Positions 1-6,911 are shown, numbered from the stretch's first letter. The stretch: DNA of 6,985 nucleotides from an uncultured Eubacteriales bacterium (GCA_902766475.1 CACXDQ010000097.1:1-6985); one strand, 5' to 3'. A program made the numbers and translations. Notes: a model not told the origin generated them from the sequence alone.

Positions 1-1
1 C

Positions 2-354
2 TTCGGTCTTTTTGCGTTATTTTTTATAAAAGCTTGGCTATAAGTCGATAAACGGGCAAATAAACGTCGAATGGAAATCGGACGGCGAAGTTTACGCCGT
101 AAACGATCGGGGGCTTTTAGAGGAAAACTGCTTTTTGTTTGCCGATGAATTTTTGAATGAGAAGCGTTCCGACGCCCTCGTCATTGCCGGGTAGAAAAAT
201 CACTTTCCACGGCACGCTCGGCGAGGTCGAAACGGACGAAGAAAACAACTATATAAAGCTTTTCCGATACAGACAATACGGCACACGATCAAAGTTAATA
301 TTACAAAATAAATACTGTTACGTTTATTTTCTTACTTTAAATTGTTGCAATTAG
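2..354 (+). pseudogene. Decayed or frameshifted 3' end of an unrecognised gene
   Basis: I do not recognise this protein. No single frame is open, but three consecutive stretches look coding. Bases 2-31 read FGLFALFFIK in frame 2. Bases 30-191 read a soluble-looking stretch (GYKSINGQINVEW... to ...SDALVIAG) in frame 3, ending at TAG 192-194. Bases 195 to about 285 read KITFHGTLGEVETDEENNYIKLF in effect, in frame 1, with codon use like the genes downstream; this frame ends at TAG 352-354. Removing one A from the run at 28-31 and one G from the run at 189-191 would join all three. Both shifts go the same way and fall in homopolymers, which fits either pseudogene decay or sequencing/assembly error. 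A simpler alternative is that the gene ends at TAG 192-194 and the rest is chance. After about 285 the sequence becomes AT-rich and looks non-coding. The 5' end lies outside the window. Confidence 0.35.
340..352. promoter_or_regulatory. Possible operator: AATTG-ttg-CAATT inverted repeat over the -35 box
   Basis: A 13-bp inverted repeat with 5-bp perfect arms and a 3-bp centre covers the -35 element of the uxa promoter. A repressor bound here would block RNA polymerase. The AATTG/CAATT arms loosely resemble the outer bases of operators bound by GntR-family uronate regulators such as ExuR and UxuR. Arms this short can arise by chance in AT-rich DNA, so the role is inferred. Confidence 0.25.
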
Positions 355-373
355 TTTTGTAATTCGCTATAAT
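345..373 (+). promoter_or_regulatory. Sigma-A promoter of the uxaBAC operon
   Basis: A -35 box TTGCAA (345-350) is followed by exactly 17 bp and a perfect -10 box TATAAT (368-373). Transcription should start near 380, leaving a leader of about 30 nt. That leader contains the ribosome site GGGAG (398-402), 7 nt before the uxaB ATG. There is no obvious riboswitch or attenuator in so short a leader. Confidence 0.75.
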
Positions 374-409
374 TTATATGTAAATTTATCGACAAATGGG
401 AGAATTGAA

Positions 410-1789
410 ATGATAAAGGTATTACAATACGGCGAGGGCAACTTTTTAAGGACGTTTGCCGATCACTACTTTGAAACGTTAAACGGCGAGGGCGGCGATT
501 ACGGCGTTTATATAATAAAGCCCATAAACAGGGGCAACCTTGAAAAATTCAGAAAACAAAATAATAATTACCACATAGTTTTAAGGGGTATGAAAAACGG
601 CGGCGAAGTCGAGGACGTATATAAAATAAATTGCGTTAATGAAGTTATAGACCCGTTTATCGACTTTGAAAGGTATATTTCTCTCGCCCGTGATAACGAG
701 CTTAAAATAGTAGTTTCCAACACGACCGAGGCGGGTATCTGCTTTGACGAAAACGACCTTTTCGTCGGCTTTGACGGAATAACATATCCCGCTAAACTCA
801 CAAAATTTTTGTTTGAAAGGTACAACGCCGGTCTTGACGGGCTGTATCTTATGCCCGTGGAGCTTATCGACAACAACGCCGACGAGCTTTACCGCTGTGT
901 GATGAAATATATAGACCTCTGGAATCTTCCCGAAGAGTTTAAAAAATGGGTTGAGGAGAAAAATTATTTCTGCAACACGCTCGTCGACAGAATAGTTTCG
1001 GGGTACCCGAAAGACGATGACACGAAAGCTCACCTCGAAAATCTCATAGGCGAAAAAGACGAACTCGTTTCGATAGGCGAGCCGTTTGGGCTTTGGGCGG
1101 TAGAGAACAAGGGAGATATTTCAAAATATATAAGAGAAGGGCGCCACGGCATAGACGTTGTGCTTACAAACGACATAAAGTATTACAAGAAGAGAAAGGT
1201 GAGGGTTTTAAACGGCAGCCACACCAATTTAGTGCCGGTAGGGCTTTGGTACGGAATGGTTACCGTTTACGATTGTATGAGGGATAAGTGCCTCTATAAG
1301 TTCGTAAACGACGCTTTAAAGGAAGAAATAATACCCTTTGTTTCCGACGATATAGCCGCCACGACGGAGTTTGCGGAGAGCGTCAAAGAGAGGTTTTTCA
1401 ACCCCTATTTAAATCATCAATTAACGAGCATCTCATTAAATTCAATTTCAAAGTGGAGGGCGAGGGATCTGCCGAGCTTTAAAGATTATTATGAAAGACA
1501 TGGCAAAATTCCCGAAAAGCTCACCATAGGCTTTTCTTATCTTATGGCAACTTATAAGCTCGTCAAAAAGCAGGACGACGGAACGTTTACCGTCGATCTC
1601 CCGACAAGGCGTATTGAGCTTAAAGACGACCTGCCGTATCTCGAATATTTCGCAAACGGCGGATGCGTGATCGAGTTTATGAAAGATGAAAAGGTTTGGG
1701 GCGAGGATCTCACTAAATACGAGGGCTTTGCGGAAGAGGTAAGAAAGAACGTAAAGGCTATAAAAAGCGGTAATTACAGGCTACTATAA
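410..1789 (+). CDS. uxaB: Tagaturonate reductase (altronate oxidoreductase), mannitol dehydrogenase family
   Basis: This cytoplasmic enzyme reduces D-tagaturonate to D-altronate with NADH (EC 1.1.1.58), the second step of galacturonate breakdown. The 459 residues are slightly shorter than E. coli UxaB (about 483) because the protein starts close to the nucleotide-binding motif. The N-terminal NAD-binding half shows GEGNFLR (8-14) and VSNTTEAGI (102-110), the latter typical of UxaB rather than of fructuronate reductase. Further matches are PVELIDNNADEL (149-160), CNTLVDRIVSGYP (188-200) and GEPFGLWAVE (223-232). The C-terminal half has the family signature KVRVLNGSH. In it K263, N268 and H271 have the spacing of the catalytic Lys-Asn-His of polyol-specific long-chain dehydrogenases. 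The start is supported by GGGAG at 398-402. It is the first gene of the operon, and its TAA overlaps the uxaA ATG by one base. Fructuronate reductase is the main alternative, but the uxaA-uxaC neighbours favour tagaturonate. Confidence 0.93.
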   Translation: MIKVLQYGEGNFLRTFADHYFETLNGEGGDYGVYIIKPINRGNLEKFRKQNNNYHIVLRGMKNGGEVEDVYKINCVNEVIDPFIDFERYISLARDNELKIVVSNTTEAGICFDENDLFVGFDGITYPAKLTKFLFERYNAGLDGLYLMPVELIDNNADELYRCVMKYIDLWNLPEEFKKWVEEKNYFCNTLVDRIVSGYPKDDDTKAHLENLIGEKDELVSIGEPFGLWAVENKGDISKYIREGRHGIDVVLTNDIKYYKKRKVRVLNGSHTNLVPVGLWYGMVTVYDCMRDKCLYKFVNDALKEEIIPFVSDDIAATTEFAESVKERFFNPYLNHQLTSISLNSISKWRARDLPSFKDYYERHGKIPEKLTIGFSYLMATYKLVKKQDDGTFTVDLPTRRIELKDDLPYLEYFANGGCVIEFMKDEKVWGEDLTKYEGFAEEVRKNVKAIKSGNYRLL

Positions 1790-3189
1790 TGAAAGAAGTC
1801 ATCATAAACGAAAAGGACAACGTCGGCGTTTCTTTGGACGGAAACGACATAATTCCGGCAGGACATAAGTTTGCGCTTAAAGATATAAAAAAAGGCGAGT
1901 ATATCTACAAATACGGAGAGATAATCGGCAGGGCGACCGAGGACATAAAAAAGGGCGAGTGGGTGCATACGCACAACGTAAAATCTCACTTAGACGAAAA
2001 GGTGGAATACGTTTACACCCCGTCTTTCCCCGAAACGGACGTTAAAAAAGCAACTTTCAAGGGCTATAAACGCAAATACGGCAGAGCGGGTATAAGAAAC
2101 GAGATATATATTATCCCGACGGTCGGCTGCGTGAACAACGTCTGCAAAAGGCTTGAAAGGCTGTCGCAAAAGTTTATTTCGGGCAGTATCGACGGCATTT
2201 TTGCGCTCACGCATCAATTCGGTTGCAGTCAGCTCGGCGAGGACAACGAAAACATCAAAAAACTTCTCTGCTCGATAGCCTTAAACCCCAACGCAAGTTT
2301 CGTGCTTTTCGTGGGGCTCGGGTGCGAGAACAATTCTTTGGACGGTATAAGGGAATATTTAAAGCCTTACGGCAGAGATAATATAGAGTTTTTCAACTGT
2401 CAGGACAAAGAGGACGAGATAGAGTACGGGCTTAAAATAATAGAGAGCTTTGCGGAAAAGGCGAAATGCTATAAGAGGGAAGAAGTAGACTTTAAGGAGC
2501 TTTGCATAGGTCTTAAATGCGGCGGAAGCGACGGCTATTCGGGGCTTACGGCAAACCCGTTGGTCGGTAGAATAACCGATAAAGTGATTTCTTTCGGCGG
2601 AAGCGCAATTCTTACCGAAGTGCCCGAAATGTTCGGCGCAGAGCAGCTTCTCATGAACAAATGCGCAAATAAAGAGGTCTTTGAAAAATATAAAAAGATG
2701 ATAGAAAATTTCAAAGACTATTATATAAAGCAGGGTTTCCCCGTCTACGAAAACCCCAGCCCCGGCAACAAAAAGGGCGGAATAACCACTTTGGAAGAAA
2801 AGTCGCTCGGCTGTATTGAAAAGGCGGGAAGCACGAAGATAGTTGACGTGTTAGCTTACGGTGATCAGGTCAAAGAGCGAGGGGTGTCGGTATTGAACGC
2901 CCCGGGAAACGACCTCATCGCCGCTACGGCACTTGCGGCGAGCGGCTGTCAGATAGTTCTTTTCACCACGGGCAGAGGAACGCCTTTTTCGACTTTCGTG
3001 CCTACGATGAAGATAGCGACCAACGACAGAATATCTTCTTTCAAACAGACGTGGATAGATTTCAATGCTTTCGCCATGGATGAAAAGTCCCTCTATAAGT
3101 TGATTATCTCGACTTTGGAGGGAGATTATAGGTGCAAAGCCGAAGATATAAGAGAAATAGCATTTTATAAAACGGGAGTAACGTTATGA
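1789..3189 (+). CDS. uxaA: Altronate dehydratase, UxaA/GarD family
   Basis: It removes water from D-altronate to give 2-keto-3-deoxygluconate (EC 4.2.1.7) in the cytoplasm. Its 466 residues are close to the 495 of E. coli UxaA. A small N-terminal SAF-type domain occupies about 10-70 (GRATEDIKKGEWVHTHNV at 47-64). A linker leads to the catalytic domain, which begins at GRAGIRNEI (98-106). Family landmarks are GCVNN (113-117), HQFGCSQ (142-148), GLGCE (176-180), LKCGGSDGYSGLTANP (242-257), the glycine-rich GNKKGGITTLEEKSLG (326-341) and TTGRGTPF (393-400). C146, C179 and C244 sit in conserved motifs; the family is iron-dependent, and these may serve metal binding, which I infer. Its ATG shares an A with the uxaB TAA (TAATG) and only a poor ribosome site precedes it, so translation is probably coupled to uxaB. 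The related galactarate dehydratase is less likely in this context. Confidence 0.95.
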   Translation: MKEVIINEKDNVGVSLDGNDIIPAGHKFALKDIKKGEYIYKYGEIIGRATEDIKKGEWVHTHNVKSHLDEKVEYVYTPSFPETDVKKATFKGYKRKYGRAGIRNEIYIIPTVGCVNNVCKRLERLSQKFISGSIDGIFALTHQFGCSQLGEDNENIKKLLCSIALNPNASFVLFVGLGCENNSLDGIREYLKPYGRDNIEFFNCQDKEDEIEYGLKIIESFAEKAKCYKREEVDFKELCIGLKCGGSDGYSGLTANPLVGRITDKVISFGGSAILTEVPEMFGAEQLLMNKCANKEVFEKYKKMIENFKDYYIKQGFPVYENPSPGNKKGGITTLEEKSLGCIEKAGSTKIVDVLAYGDQVKERGVSVLNAPGNDLIAATALAASGCQIVLFTTGRGTPFSTFVPTMKIATNDRISSFKQTWIDFNAFAMDEKSLYKLIISTLEGDYRCKAEDIREIAFYKTGVTL

Positions 3190-4565
3190 GTTATATCAAG
3201 GATAATTTTTTACTTAAAAACAAGACGGCTGAAAAGCTTTATTTCGACTATGCGAAAGATATGCCGATTTTCGACTACCATTGTCATTTGCCCGAAAAGC
3301 AGATTTTGGAAAACAAACCGTTTAACGACGTTTTCGAGATCTGGCTCGCCGGAGATCACTATAAGTGGCGTTTAATGAGAAATTACGGCGTTGACGAAGA
3401 GTACATCACGGGCAGCAAGAGCAACAAGGAAAAGTTTAAAGCTTATTGCGCAACGCTCGGCACTGCGTTCGGCAACCCTCTCTACCATTGGTCGCAAGCC
3501 GAGCTTAAAGAGTTTTTCGGCTGCGAGCTTGAAATAAACGAAGAGAACGCCGAAAAAATCTGGGACGAGTGCAACGAATATATAGTTAAAAATAACGTTA
3601 CGCCGCAAAAGCTCATAGAGCAGTCTAACGTAACTCATATCTTTACGACCAACGAGATTTTCGACGATCTTACTACTTTTACCGAAATCGCAAAAAAGGG
3701 CTATAATTTCAAGGTAATACCCGCTTTCCGTGCCGATAAGATAATGAATATCGAAGCGGAGAGATATAACGAGTTCGTAGACAAGCTCGGAGAAGTAAAG
3801 ACGCTTTCGGAGCTTGAAAACGCAATAGAATACAGGCTTAAAGAATTTATAAAGGTAGGTACAGTCGCCGCAGACGTGGCGCTTCAAGCGGTATATCCTA
3901 TTTCCGATAAAGCGGACGCCGAAAAGGTTTTCGCAAAGCGCAGAAAGGGCGAAAGCGTTACCGATAAAGAGAGCGAGATCTTCAAAGGCTATCTCACTTA
4001 TTTCCTCTTTAAGCTCTATGCGAAATACGGCGTCGCTACCGAACTTCACGTCGGCGCAATGCGCAATAATAACACCGTGATGCTTTATAAGCTCGGGCTG
4101 GATACGGGCTTCGACAGCATTGCCGACGACAACAGCATAAAAACGATGTCGAGGCTTTTCGACAGATTGAATAGCGAAAACGCACTTCCCAAGACTATTG
4201 TTTTCAACCTCAACCCCAAGATGAACAGCGAGATAATGACGCTTATCGGCTGTTTCCAGAGCGGCGAGGCAAAGGGGAAGATGCAATACGGTCCGGCATG
4301 GTGGTTCCTCGACAATAAGGTGGGAATGGAAAAACACCTCGAAGATCTGACGGCGACGGGGCATATCGGCGCATTTATCGGCATGCTCACCGACAGCCGT
4401 TCTTTCCTATCCTATCCCCGTCATCACTATTTCAGAAGAATACTCTGTAACTACCTCGGCGGTCTTATGGAGGGCGGCGAGATGACTGCGGATATAGAGT
4501 TAGTCGGTAAAGTGGTGAAAGATATTTGTTATTATAACGCCATAAACTATTTTGGCGTAAAATAA
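3186..4565 (+). CDS. uxaC: Uronate (glucuronate/galacturonate) isomerase
   Basis: It interconverts D-galacturonate with D-tagaturonate, and usually D-glucuronate with D-fructuronate (EC 5.3.1.12), the entry step for UxaB and UxaA. The 459 residues match the family length (about 470). The amidohydrolase-type barrel begins with FDYHCHLPEKQI (29-40), where H32 and H34 are the expected metal ligands. Next come EIWLAGDHYKWRLMRNYGV (51-69), LHVGAMRNNNT (287-297), LGLDTGFDSI (303-312), YGPAWWFLDNKVGM (368-381) and GMLTDSRSFLSYPRH (399-413), all diagnostic. Two motifs diverge: the usual TTDDP-type segment reads TTNEIFDDL (154-162), and the usual FRPDK reads FRADK (181-185). The start overlaps the uxaA stop by 4 nt (ATGA) and has its own strong GGGAG at 3174-3178, 7 nt upstream. 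A long antisense frame lies within it but looks like a shadow. Confidence 0.97.
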   Translation: MSYIKDNFLLKNKTAEKLYFDYAKDMPIFDYHCHLPEKQILENKPFNDVFEIWLAGDHYKWRLMRNYGVDEEYITGSKSNKEKFKAYCATLGTAFGNPLYHWSQAELKEFFGCELEINEENAEKIWDECNEYIVKNNVTPQKLIEQSNVTHIFTTNEIFDDLTTFTEIAKKGYNFKVIPAFRADKIMNIEAERYNEFVDKLGEVKTLSELENAIEYRLKEFIKVGTVAADVALQAVYPISDKADAEKVFAKRRKGESVTDKESEIFKGYLTYFLFKLYAKYGVATELHVGAMRNNNTVMLYKLGLDTGFDSIADDNSIKTMSRLFDRLNSENALPKTIVFNLNPKMNSEIMTLIGCFQSGEAKGKMQYGPAWWFLDNKVGMEKHLEDLTATGHIGAFIGMLTDSRSFLSYPRHHYFRRILCNYLGGLMEGGEMTADIELVGKVVKDICYYNAINYFGVK

Positions 4566-4580
4566 ATAGGGAGATAAAGA

Positions 4581-5168
4581 ATGAAAAAATTAAGCTATTT
4601 GACGATCGTTCATCTCGTGCTTATGGCGTTGATGATCTTGGGAACTGTCGGCGGAGCGGTAAACTTTATCGTCGGCGTTGCAAATTCGGCAACGGATAAG
4701 ATAAGGTTTGAAAACCTTACCAACATCTTGCTCATGCTCGTTATTATGGCGATGCTTATAATGGGCGCACTGTATTTATTGAAAAATTACGGCAAAAATG
4801 CGGCGATGTTTTATAAAGCGTTTATGCTTCTTCACGTTTTCGTGTGCGCACTGACGATCTTTATCGACCTCTTCTTTTACACCGTAAACTTCTTTATGAT
4901 AACCATCTGCATACTCAATTTGTTCAAGATGATAGTTTTGCTGATTCTTACGTTCGTTAAAGATCTCGGAAAAGACAGAACGTGGACGCTCTTTTATATA
5001 ATTTTGGGGCTTGACGTGTTGTCGCTTGTGCTTGCGGTGATAAATATGGCGGGCATAGGCTTCGATTTCAGCTTTACAGGCTACGTTACCGCACTCATTG
5101 CGGACGGAACGATAGGTCTTTCCATAAGAGGTAAGTATTCGGATAAAGAGGCGAGAGGAAGAGCGTAA
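4581..5168 (+). CDS. Six-helix integral membrane protein of unknown function
   Basis: I do not recognise a family. The 195 residues are mostly hydrophobic, with about six membrane helices near 8-33, 47-67, 76-98, 101-126, 135-159 and 164-182. Positive residues gather at the N-terminus (MKK), at 68-72 (KNYGK), at 127-133 (KDLGKDR) and in the tail (183-195, RGKYSDKEARGRA). By the positive-inside rule both ends should face the cytoplasm. There is no cleavable signal peptide, ATP-binding motif or known transporter signature. It is also much shorter than the GPH or MFS carriers that usually import uronates. It begins 15 nt after the uxaC stop with GGGAG (4569-4573) 7 nt before the ATG. No terminator lies between, so it is very probably co-transcribed with the uxa genes. 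It could be a small auxiliary or sensor membrane protein, or an unrelated passenger. The coding call is firm; the function is open. Confidence 0.85.
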   Translation: MKKLSYLTIVHLVLMALMILGTVGGAVNFIVGVANSATDKIRFENLTNILLMLVIMAMLIMGALYLLKNYGKNAAMFYKAFMLLHVFVCALTIFIDLFFYTVNFFMITICILNLFKMIVLLILTFVKDLGKDRTWTLFYIILGLDVLSLVLAVINMAGIGFDFSFTGYVTALIADGTIGLSIRGKYSDKEARGRA

Positions 5169-5189
5169 TTTTTCTTCGCTAACTTTTAT

Positions 5190-5229
5190 GGGCTGCCTCA
5201 AAGGGGAAGTTTCCGCTTTGAGGCAGCCC
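5190..5229 (+). terminator. Stem-loop terminator after the uxa operon
   Basis: Fourteen perfectly paired bases (5190-5203 with 5216-5229, GGGCTGCCTCAAAG and its complement) continue past one G-G mismatch into GGAA/TTCC, making a nearly complete 40-bp palindrome. It begins 21 nt after the last gene of the operon. The downstream T-tract is weak (TTCGTTTA), so the very stable stem must do most of the work, or the hairpin may protect the 3' end of the mRNA instead. Confidence 0.75.
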
Positions 5230-5237
5230 TTCGTTTA

Positions 5238-5267
5238 TACAATAATATTACGTAAAAAGATTATAAA
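5238..5267 (+). promoter_or_regulatory. Weak candidate promoter for the peptidase gene
   Basis: A -10-like TATAAA (5262-5267) lies 18 bp after a poor -35-like TACAAT (5238-5243), just downstream of the hairpin. Transcription would begin near 5274, leaving a very short leader that starts at the GAGGG ribosome site (5274-5278). The -35 match is poor, so this is tentative. Read-through from the uxa operon is an alternative. Confidence 0.35.
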
Positions 5268-5284
5268 ATGTGTGAGGGTACATT

Positions 5285-6526
5285 ATGAAAAAGCCGTTAA
5301 ACGCACTATATGCGGGCTTATTGACTGTTTTAATGATTTTTGTCTTTACTTGTTGCGACTTTGTTTCCGACCAAAAAGCGGATATCGAAAGTAATACGGC
5401 GAGCGATACTGCGGAAGCGGTTGAGCCGATAACATGCGGCGATACGGGCGACGAAAGCCTTGAAGAGAGCGAAACGGAAAGCGAAGAAGAGAGTGAGAGC
5501 GAAACGGAAAGCGAAGAAGAGAGCGGTGAAGTCGTTCAGAAAAACAGCGCCGTCCATGAAAACGTCGCTTACGACAATATAGAGAAAACTGCGTGGGGGC
5601 TTGTCGGGCAAAAGCCGAGCCTTCCCTCGACGGGCGACGTGGAAGTTCTCGTTATACCGATAAGCTTTACGAACACCGATTATGAAAAATACGGTACGAA
5701 AACCGAGATAAAAGAAAGACTTGAAAAGGCGTTCAACGGCACAGAAGAGCAGACGGGGTGGTATTCTTTAAGCGGCTATTATAAAGAGGTTTCTTACGGA
5801 AAACTTAACATTCACGCCAATATTTCGGAAGTGTACGAAACGGGCAAGGCATACGACGTTAAAAGAGGCGTGTCGGGCATAACCGATTGCAACTATCTTT
5901 TGGACGCTCTCGAATACTTCGACGATAGAATAGATTATTCCGTTTACGACCAAAACGACGACGGAAAAATAGATTGCGTTTATATGGTCTATCTCGCCCC
6001 ATATTACAGCTCGTCCGATCTTTGGTGGGCGTATTTTTACAGCTATTACGGTAAAACCGTCAAACACGATAATATTGAGGTATGCGACTATCTGTGGTTT
6101 AGCTATGAATTTTTTGATGATTATATTTCGGTTTACCGAACAGAAAACGGGAAAAGACAATACGTTTACGTCGATATAAATTGTGAAACGCTTATTCACG
6201 AAACGGGGCATGCGCTCGGTCTTGACGACTATTACGATTACGAGGATGGCGGCGTTGTCGGAGGTTTGGCTTATTTCGATATGATGGACGGCACTCAGGG
6301 CGATCACTGTCCGTATTCAAAAGCAATTCTGGGCTGGATCTCGCCCACGGTCGTTTACGAAAAAGATTATACCGCAACTCTCCGTTCGTTCGCATCAACG
6401 GGCGACACGATAATAATTTCCAAAAACGACGGCGGAACGTATTTTGAAGAGTATTACATGATTGCGCTCTACACCCCGACGGGCGTAAACGAAATAAAAA
6501 AAGAACATCAATGCGGTATCCCCTAA
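5285..6526 (+). CDS. M6-like secreted zinc metallopeptidase, N-terminal catalytic fragment cut by a TAA
   Basis: This is most of a surface or secreted zinc protease resembling the M6 (immune inhibitor A-like) family. A signal peptide spans about 1-23: MKK, then a hydrophobic core, ending VFTCC. C23 could be a lipid attachment site, though the lipobox is atypical. An acidic Ser/Glu/Thr linker (about 52-82) contains an exact 10-residue tandem duplication. The peptidase domain starts near 118 (VEVLVIPISFTN). It has an EF-hand-like calcium loop DQNDDGKID (222-230) followed by CVYMVY, as is common in M6 proteins. The zinc site is HETGHALGLDDYYD (305-318), with H305, H309 and probably D315 as ligands and E306 as catalyst. 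YFDMMDGTQGD (330-340) and AILGWISP (347-354) are the matching downstream motifs. GAGGG-type ribosome site GAGGG (5274-5278) supports the start. The frame stops after residue 413 and resumes in the same frame, so the gene looks broken unless the stop is read through. Confidence 0.85.
   Translation: MKKPLNALYAGLLTVLMIFVFTCCDFVSDQKADIESNTASDTAEAVEPITCGDTGDESLEESETESEEESESETESEEESGEVVQKNSAVHENVAYDNIEKTAWGLVGQKPSLPSTGDVEVLVIPISFTNTDYEKYGTKTEIKERLEKAFNGTEEQTGWYSLSGYYKEVSYGKLNIHANISEVYETGKAYDVKRGVSGITDCNYLLDALEYFDDRIDYSVYDQNDDGKIDCVYMVYLAPYYSSSDLWWAYFYSYYGKTVKHDNIEVCDYLWFSYEFFDDYISVYRTENGKRQYVYVDINCETLIHETGHALGLDDYYDYEDGGVVGGLAYFDMMDGTQGDHCPYSKAILGWISPTVVYEKDYTATLRSFASTGDTIIISKNDGGTYFEEYYMIALYTPTGVNEIKKEHQCGIP
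5465..5524 (+). repeat. 30-bp tandem duplication in the acidic linker of the peptidase
   Basis: Two adjacent 30-bp copies (5465-5494 and 5495-5524) differ only at their last base, T versus C. Each encodes ESETESEEES, residues 61-70 and 71-80. The near identity at DNA level indicates a recent duplication, and copy number could vary between strains. The encoded linker is probably an unstructured spacer between membrane anchor and catalytic domain. Confidence 0.85.
6524..6526 (+). other. In-frame premature TAA in the M6-like peptidase gene
   Basis: The reading frame before the stop (GTYFEEYYMIALYTPTG...HQCGIP) and the one after it (HTGIMIWHVDATL) are the same frame and together read as a continuous M6 segment. 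In intact homologues a YxxxxxxPTG strand is followed shortly by a G(I/L)xIWHVD strand. A single base change can explain the stop; no frameshift is needed. TAA also ends uxaB, uxaC and the membrane protein here, so a reassigned code is not a good explanation. Confidence 0.85.
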
Positions 6527-6859
6527 CATACGGGAATTATGATTTGGCACGTCGACGCAACTTTGATAGATAAAGAAGATTTCGATGAAGAAGTGGACAC
6601 GGAGATAGACATAACCCTGTATAATAACGGCGGCGCAAGCCGTAAGCTTATAACGCTCGTCTGTGCGGACGGCTCTGACGAAATAGATACGACTGACGAC
6701 TATGAAGTTTCGGATAAAGACCTCTATGCGGCGAAGAGCGTAATTACGGGGCTTAAATGGTACGACGGTACCGACGTCGGCGTAACCGTTACGATAGGCG
6801 AGTTTACAAGCGCAGAAGAAACGGAACAGACAAAAATAACCTTAAAATACGGCGAATAA
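6527..6859 (+). pseudogene. 3' part of the interrupted M6-like peptidase
   Basis: This in-frame continuation encodes about 110 residues, which would be residues 415-524 of the uninterrupted protein. It opens with HTGIMIWHVDATL, the strand that usually packs against the M6 catalytic core. An acidic, beta-rich stretch follows (EVDTEIDITLYNNGG), and it ends with DVGVTVTIGEFTS...ITLKYGE, like the C-terminal beta modules of such proteases. An internal ATG at 6539 opens a 106-codon frame, but GGGA at 6532-6535 is only 3 nt away and the product would have no signal peptide. Independent translation is therefore doubtful. The sequence has kept an open frame to the final TAA (6857-6859), which suggests that the nonsense change is recent, is a sequence error, or is tolerated by read-through. 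Confidence 0.75.
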
Positions 6860-6898
6860 TAAATGAAAAACACGGCAAGCGCCGTGTTTTTCATTTAT
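6859..6898 (+). terminator. Intrinsic terminator of the peptidase gene
   Basis: An 18-bp perfect stem (6859-6876 with 6881-6898) closes on an AAGC tetraloop (6877-6880). The core is CACGGC/GCCGTG, flanked by an A-run on the left and a T-run on the right, so it could also stop transcription arriving on the opposite strand. Its first base is the last base of the peptidase stop codon, so gene and terminator abut. Confidence 0.9.
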
Positions 6899-6911
6899 AC
6901 AGACAATATAC

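Noticed and set aside
301..409. A catabolite-repression (cre) site near the uxa promoter
   Set aside because: Several TGTAA-like stretches were compared with the consensus TGWAANCGNTNWCA, but none keeps both the central CG and the correct spacing.
3372..4364. 330-codon open frame on the minus strand inside uxaC
   Set aside because: It lies wholly antisense to a gene with multiple diagnostic motifs. Its translation shows no recognisable domain, and it appears to result from codon bias in uxaC.
5188..5394. 68-codon plus-strand open frame spanning the hairpin and the peptidase start
   Set aside because: It reads through the palindrome and runs out of frame into the signal peptide of the peptidase, with no coherent protein features.
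5768..6307. 179-codon minus-strand open frame inside the peptidase
   Set aside because: It is antisense to the zinc-binding domain and has no family motif. The plus-strand reading contains HETGH and the calcium loop.
6524..6526. Stop-codon reassignment as the explanation for the interrupted protease
   Set aside because: TAA terminates uxaB, uxaC, the membrane protein and the peptidase itself at positions that fit family lengths or operon spacing, so TAA is a normal stop here.
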